DNA from: Lingula anatina
Taxonomy: Eukaryota; Brachiopoda; Lingulata; Lingulida; Lingulidae
Direction of reading: 5' to 3'
Length of the DNA: 37,750 bases
NCBI RefSeq assembly: GCF_001039355.2
Contig: NW_019775634.1
Location: 136,890-174,639, forward strand
In this document: piece after piece, positions 32,857 to 37,750 of the stretch
How positions within the stretch are numbered: position 1 is the stretch's first letter
Layout of the letters: every line of letters starts with the position of its first letter
Made by a program: the position numbers and the translations under genes
Notes under the pieces: generated by a model
The model's input: only the letters and a program-made list of their open reading frames with translations
Databases searched by the model: none
Told to the model about the DNA's origin: nothing

Positions 32857-33036
32857 GGCCAAATTCAGAATAGGGGAGTAACTAGTCCGAGGGTCAAATA
32901 TGGCGACCGAATACATAGTTTGCCATCTAATTCGCTAATAGACACTGAATAGATATCCCGTGGGGAAGTATTCAAGTGGGTCAGCCATATTTGACCCAGG
33001 CACTACCGTAGTTAGTCCCATATTCTGAATGGGGCC
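32857..33036. mobile_element. Family B MITE copy 2 (PIF/Harbinger-like)
   Basis: A 180-bp element, left end GGCCAAATTCAGAATA, right end TATTCTGAATGGGGCC. Inverted repeats continue through 'actagtccgagggtcaaatatgg' (32880-32902) and its counterpart 'ccatatttgaccc' with 'gtagttagtccc'. Flanks are TCA and TTA, a 3-bp duplication with one substitution. It is longer than B1 (137 bp) because of extra central sequence. It has no coding capacity. Confidence 0.85.
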
Positions 33037-34530
33037 TTACACACTTGGTATAATATTATAACTCATAGTATTTGCAGTGAAAAGGTTTTGAAGTGAAATA
33101 TATACAAATATTAGTAGTGCATAGTCATGTTTGTATGTTCAAAACTGCTAAAAGATGAAAGGTACTCTGTTTGAGATTTTTGGGCCAAATCTTATTTTCC
33201 TAAAGAAAAAAGCAATTTTCACATATTAAATCATTGCTAGCCTGTCCCTTCGCTTGGATTCCATGTTTTGCACTATTTCTAAGTAAATAGTTCACTGCAA
33301 AATCGATCGTTTTTCATTTAGACCAGAGATTTCACAAGGTAATATTTTCTTCATGTACTTCTATTTGAGGAATTTTATTGTTTTTAAGATATGAATGGGG
33401 AAAGATATTTTTAAAATATGATTTTGGGACATTTTTAATGGATATAATGTACCTTTAAATTTCATGTATATATTAAGGTGCTAATTCATGTATTCATTTG
33501 ACAAACTGAAATATTTATGATAAGGGCCTAAATTGGAGGTGCAAATATTTTATTTATATTTTCAGAATGGAAGAAATAAAATGTGTGATCTGAGTAGCTT
33601 TCATTTTGATTTTAGAGTGGTGTGATTGAAAACTCTGGCTTAAGACACGTACAGTATTATCCTGGTTTTTAAAAAATTAGTGAAAATACAAATATTTCAA
33701 AAGATACCTCCACGTCTGATTCAAAGGGAACACCACTGATATGAGCCGAGAGACCGAACATATTTCCAAGAAGTTTACCTCAAGTAAAAAAAAAGTTTTT
33801 ATAGATAATCTGTAACCATTTGTGAGCACTGTATATAATTAATTCCCTTCCTTTTGAAAAAGGGTTTCTTTAGAAGGCTAATTGATTTATTAATAAGCCA
33901 TTTTTCAGTTCTCCAAAGATAAAGAAATTATTTCAAAAGCCATTTAGATAACCATTAATGGTTGAAATGGATGAATTCTGCTTTGACACAGAGAGAAAAA
34001 TAATTCATTTATGCAGAAATGTCACCCCATACTTTTCCATAGTAGTAATAACAGTAGTAGAAAAGCTACTTATAACATAATGAATGGATAAAAAAGGTGA
34101 CTTGTACCCACTTTCCGTCCATTTATTTCTATTTTAAGGACATGATTCTTAAATAGATCCAGAAGCCATATTTCCCTCTAATGGATTGTACTGTGATGGG
34201 GTCAAATAAGGCCATCTCCACTCTAGGAGCCAATAGACTTGAGTAAATACGATCCTGGTGATGTTAGCAATCCTTGGTTTATTGTAAAAAAAATGTTTTT
34301 TCATAGCAGTATCTTTTATAAATATCAGTAATCCCATTGTATAACTTTTTTTTTTTTTGTAATACTGCAAAGATGTGGACATGATTATACTTAGTACTGC
34401 TCAAGTCATTTGGATCCAGTCTACTTAAAAGTAATAGAAGTGCATCCTCATTAGATATGTAGGAGCCACAGGACAGAGAATGGTTACCCATTGTTTACAA
34501 CTTTTGAGAAAATAAATTGAATTATGTCTT

Positions 34531-34578
34531 TGAACACTTGGACATTTAAGGTATTGAACACTTGGACATTTAAGGTAT
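34531..34578. repeat. 24-bp exact tandem duplication
   Basis: The unit TGAACACTTGG...AAGGTAT (24 bp) occurs twice without a mismatch, indicating a recent duplication. Confidence 0.97.
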
Positions 34579-35396
34579 TATTGCGCTAAAAGTGATGTGC
34601 AATTTTTCACCCACATCTCACAGAGTTTAGAGTACATAGGCACTAAAAGTACATTTCCACATGACCATTCATAATAGAGACCAATTAATTTAATTTTTAT
34701 TTTTTATTTTATTATTTTTTTTTTTTACATTTTTGAGATAGGTGCATGGTCCTTACAAATCATCCTGAAATTTTGTTTCAAAGTCTTATATCAATATTCC
34801 ATCTCTAATATTAATCAAGACTAATGGCAGTGTCATATTTCTGTAGAGGGCTGTGTGCAGTGGTCATAAGTACAGGAACTACAGTCTGTACCTAAGCAAA
34901 CACTAATGCCCTTTTATCTCGTCTCGGATATTAGTTATAGGACCATTCATCTTTCAAGTACAGTGTAGGGTGAGTGCACATGCAGTGTGGCAAAGTGTAA
35001 AGTGATCAAATTAGACTTGGAAATTAATTGTTAATTAATGGAACCAATATAATTTGAAATATGGGGTTGCCTGCACTATTATTTTTACACACAGGCATGT
35101 CAAGAGGGAAGAATGGGACATATAAGAAGTTTCTAGCCCCAAGCCTTTTACCTGTACTTCACCCCCATACCCACCCCCTCAGTTCCCCAGTAGTAAAATT
35201 AATTGTAAATAGCATGTGTGTGTGTGTGTGTTTTGTCCATATACATTTCAACAGAGTATAAATATTGCTGGCGATAGTTTTAAAATTAATGATGATATTA
35301 TAATTATGGCATCAATTCTCCCTGAACAAAAGATGAATTAGCCACATTATTTATACATACTTTGATGTGGCTCATGCTACTAATGTATTTTTCTGT

Positions 35397-35411
35397 CCAT
35401 ATCTATCTATC

Positions 35412-35472
<61 letters not shown>

Positions 35473-35473
35473 C
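35397..35473. repeat. Compound (ATCT)n-(TG)n-(AT)n-(AC)n microsatellite
   Basis: Four simple units follow in series, with about 22 AT units at the core. The AT core can extrude as a cruciform. Confidence 0.97.
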
Positions 35474-36475
35474 ATGGAGATTAACAATAGAATGATGATG
35501 AGTAGGAAGCCTGATGGCGGCACATTGTTTTATGCTCACTACAATGGGTTTAAACAGTTTCCGGCGGAAGTATTGAGGGAACATCTCAAACTGTCAGTCT
35601 CACAAATGTGTGGCCTTGAAAATACCTCAAAACATTACAAAAATCTTTCCTCCTCTGGTGGTGGTAGTGAGATGCTTCTGAAAGAAAATCCTTGAAATGT
35701 AAATCTTCACTGTTAAGCGGTATAACTGAATTTTACCATGAACCTTGTATAATAGTGAATTTAAGAGTATGCATGTAATTTTTTATTTTCCGTTTGTTCA
35801 GTAATAGGTAGATAAAAGGATTCATGCTATAAAAATATAAACATTATGAAAAAGTAATCAAATGTTAATCATTTTAATTGTCATATGTTGGTCAAAATTG
35901 AAACATTTTTCATTCAAGACATCAAAGTCAAAGTGGTGTGAATCACAAAAACTTATTGTTGTTCTTTTGAGGTGAAAGAATTAATTGTATATTTAAGTAT
36001 CTCAGGTATAAGTGTGGATGGGGTGGTAAGGTATGAATGTTGGCAATATATTTAAAGCATGACTGAGCTAGTGAAAACATCCATTAATAAACACACACAG
36101 CTACAAAAATAGCAACATGGGAGAGGAAATCCTTTTCAAAATTACTGCTACCAAAATAAGATTTGAATAAGCAGGAGACATTGAGTTGAAATATGGGTGC
36201 TAAAATGGTCACTGATTCAGAGGATGACCCCGGAACTCAGGTGAAGACGGATCTTTATATCACATGCTCAGGTGTGCCGCTAAATGAAGAGTGATCAACA
36301 CCCAAGACATCACATCACTCATCATGTCCTACATCATGATATTTGGCATAAGGTTGAAATATTAGAGTGTGTGTAAAATATGGTAATAAAAAGCTCTGTG
36401 CTCACGGCAGAGAGTTTAGTATCTGTTGGGTGATGTTTTCATTCACCTGATTTACACAATATATCTCATCACTCT

Positions 36476-36490
36476 CTTTCCTCTCTCTCT

Positions 36491-36530
<40 letters not shown>
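36476..36530. repeat. Compound (CT)n-(CA)n microsatellite
   Basis: CT repeats with TT interruptions pass directly into about 13 CA units. Confidence 0.97.
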
Positions 36531-37125
36531 GAACTCGGTCATATAATCAGTTAATTTTCCCCACAAACAGCGTTCTCCCAGCTTCACAGCTTTTCTGTAC
36601 TGTAGACAAGTCAAACAAGAAAGGGTTCATCTCTGCTATGGACAGCTATTACTCTCAAGGTATTCTAACTTAGTTTGGCTTGGGGCAATTGACAGTTGTA
36701 ATTCCAACTACATATACGCCTGTGTAACTGCAATTGTACGCCAACTTAATTCATGTGAGAAAATAAAAATGAAATCATGTTCTAGCTGTGTAGTACTACT
36801 TATCCTGTGTCACAATTGCTGTTCATCAGCAAAAATGACTTTAATGTCTCTTTTAGTTTTTATGTCCCCTTTTTTCTCAAATAAAAGAAATATTCCTGTT
36901 TTATGTATTCATTTAGCTTGCTATCAAAGCAATGAAGGTAGATTTAGATATTTTTCTTTTTTTTTTTTCGAAGGTTCTTTGATAATGATATCCTATGGTT
37001 AGGAGAAATGAATCACAGCAGCAATTCCAAAGTCCGTAAACAACAATGTCCTCGTCTGTCCTTCTTTTCATTATCTCACCACCATTAAGATTGAGGGAGG
37101 TTAATGGTCAGGGTTAATCATGAAG

Positions 37126-37162
37126 TGACCTAGGTCAGTTGGGGTAATGAAAATGACCTTGG
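37126..37162. promoter_or_regulatory. Nuclear-receptor half-site group near window end
   Basis: TGACCTAGGTCA (37126-37137) is two half-sites back to back (everted, zero spacing). TGACCTTGG (37154-37162) is the complement of CCAAGGTCA, a perfect fit to the YCAAGGYCR consensus of monomer-binding FTZ-F1/SF-1-type receptors. Upstream, TTAATGGTCA and GGTTAATCA add homeodomain-like TAAT cores. Function is inferred. Confidence 0.3.
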
Positions 37163-37680
37163 CTCAGTGCTTGAGAACTTTTATTTATTGTATGATTTCC
37201 TTAATTATAATACAAGTAACAGACCATGTGTATGATTGTGTGTGTGCTTGTTTGTGCGCGTGCATGCACATATTTTTGCACATGATTTATGTTTTTTTTT
37301 ACATAAACCACATATAAAAGAATACAAGAAATGATATTATATGTATTTTATCTTAGCCGTCCATTCAACATGATTTTAAGTCTAGATTTGTGATAAAAAA
37401 AAACCTTGTCTACAGTTAACCTTGACATGAATAATGTTCTTTATTTATTAATTTGCATGTCTTCATGCTACACTGTATCATGCTCGTGGTTCAGGTTCAT
37501 CACGTGAAAATCTGCCAGTTGTGACGTATAATTATCTTGTGCAAGGAAAGGGAACTTGCTTATTTATTCATTGACGTGTAGTAATTTTAACTTCATATAT
37601 CTTGTATGTTCTTCATCTTTATTAGACAACAGTCACTGTTACATGTATATCAGCCTGAAGATGATAACTTTATATATGTC

Positions 37681-37750
37681 CACACACACACACACATACA
37701 CACGCGCACACACACACACACACACACACATACACACACACACACACACA
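37681..37750. repeat. (CA)n microsatellite running off the window
   Basis: CA repeat with TA and CG interruptions continues to the last base, so its full length is unknown. Confidence 0.98.

Larger units (their letters stand above)
33040..37680. other. Non-coding stretch to the terminal CA repeat
   Basis: No supported gene: frames of 60-92 codons overlap microsatellites or lack features. It contains a 24-bp tandem duplication (34531-34578), two compound dinucleotide repeats (35397-35473, 36476-36530), a CATCA-rich patch near 36310-36345 and a nuclear-receptor half-site group (37126-37162). Confidence 0.5.

Noticed and set aside
36310-36345. CATCA-rich patch as a tandem repeat or binding-site array
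   Set aside because: The spacing is irregular and the unit too short to separate from chance.
37287-37308. TTTATG/CATAAA arms around a T-run as a terminator hairpin
   Set aside because: Short A/T-only arms are expected at this composition, and intrinsic terminators of this type are a bacterial feature.

Overview
The window is typical non-coding DNA from an animal nuclear genome. It is A+T-rich, full of simple-sequence repeats such as (CT)n, (CA)n, (ATT)n and poly-T, seeded with short inverted-repeat transposons, and interrupted by an assembly gap (11148-11694) and one lone N (23870). I found no open reading frame that I would defend as a gene, and no tRNA, rRNA, CRISPR array or bacterial operon feature. 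The repeat style suggests a marine invertebrate, and an echinoderm is one possibility, but the sequence alone does not fix the taxon. The window is probably intergenic or a large intron.

The best-supported content is a set of non-autonomous DNA transposons in two groups. Group 1 has five families, named here A, A', B, C and D. Most copies have readable 3-bp target-site duplications (TTA, CAA, TAG, TTT). Their ends are related to the decamer GRNYSCATTC, which fits PIF/Harbinger-type MITEs. Copies are A1 (5573-5774), B1 (5784-5920), D (5925-6456) with A2 nested inside it (5953-6177), C1 (11026 into the gap), C2 (21340-21584), A' (24395-24879) with A3 nested inside it (24625-24849), and B2 (32857-33036). 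Group 2 is family E, about 160-180 bp long, with CAGGCC termini and exact 5-bp duplications in all three complete copies (4773-4932, 15447-15613, 21815-21992), plus a truncated copy at 72-158. It looks hAT-like. No transposase is present, so all of these would have been mobilised in trans.

Other structure, left to right: a near-perfect 74-bp palindrome (1188-1261) followed 12 bp later by a G-quadruplex-prone tract (1274-1312); a hairpin-prone AAT/ATT microsatellite (7206-7284); a degenerate ~11-bp minisatellite (15371-15821) that hosts one E element; a 480-bp ACT-type trinucleotide array (22176-22655); an apparently exact ~362-bp tandem duplication with an N at the junction (23507-24231), likely an assembly artefact; and a CA repeat at the window end.

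Four stretches look like possible cis-regulatory DNA: a palindromic SOX-like site with an E-box and CRE half-site (8099-8195), four TGACGT half-sites in about 200 bp (19356-19561), three nuclear-receptor half-sites in a perfect DR4-DR4 arrangement (28146-28171), and three more receptor half-sites near the end (37126-37162). These are motif readings, not demonstrated function.
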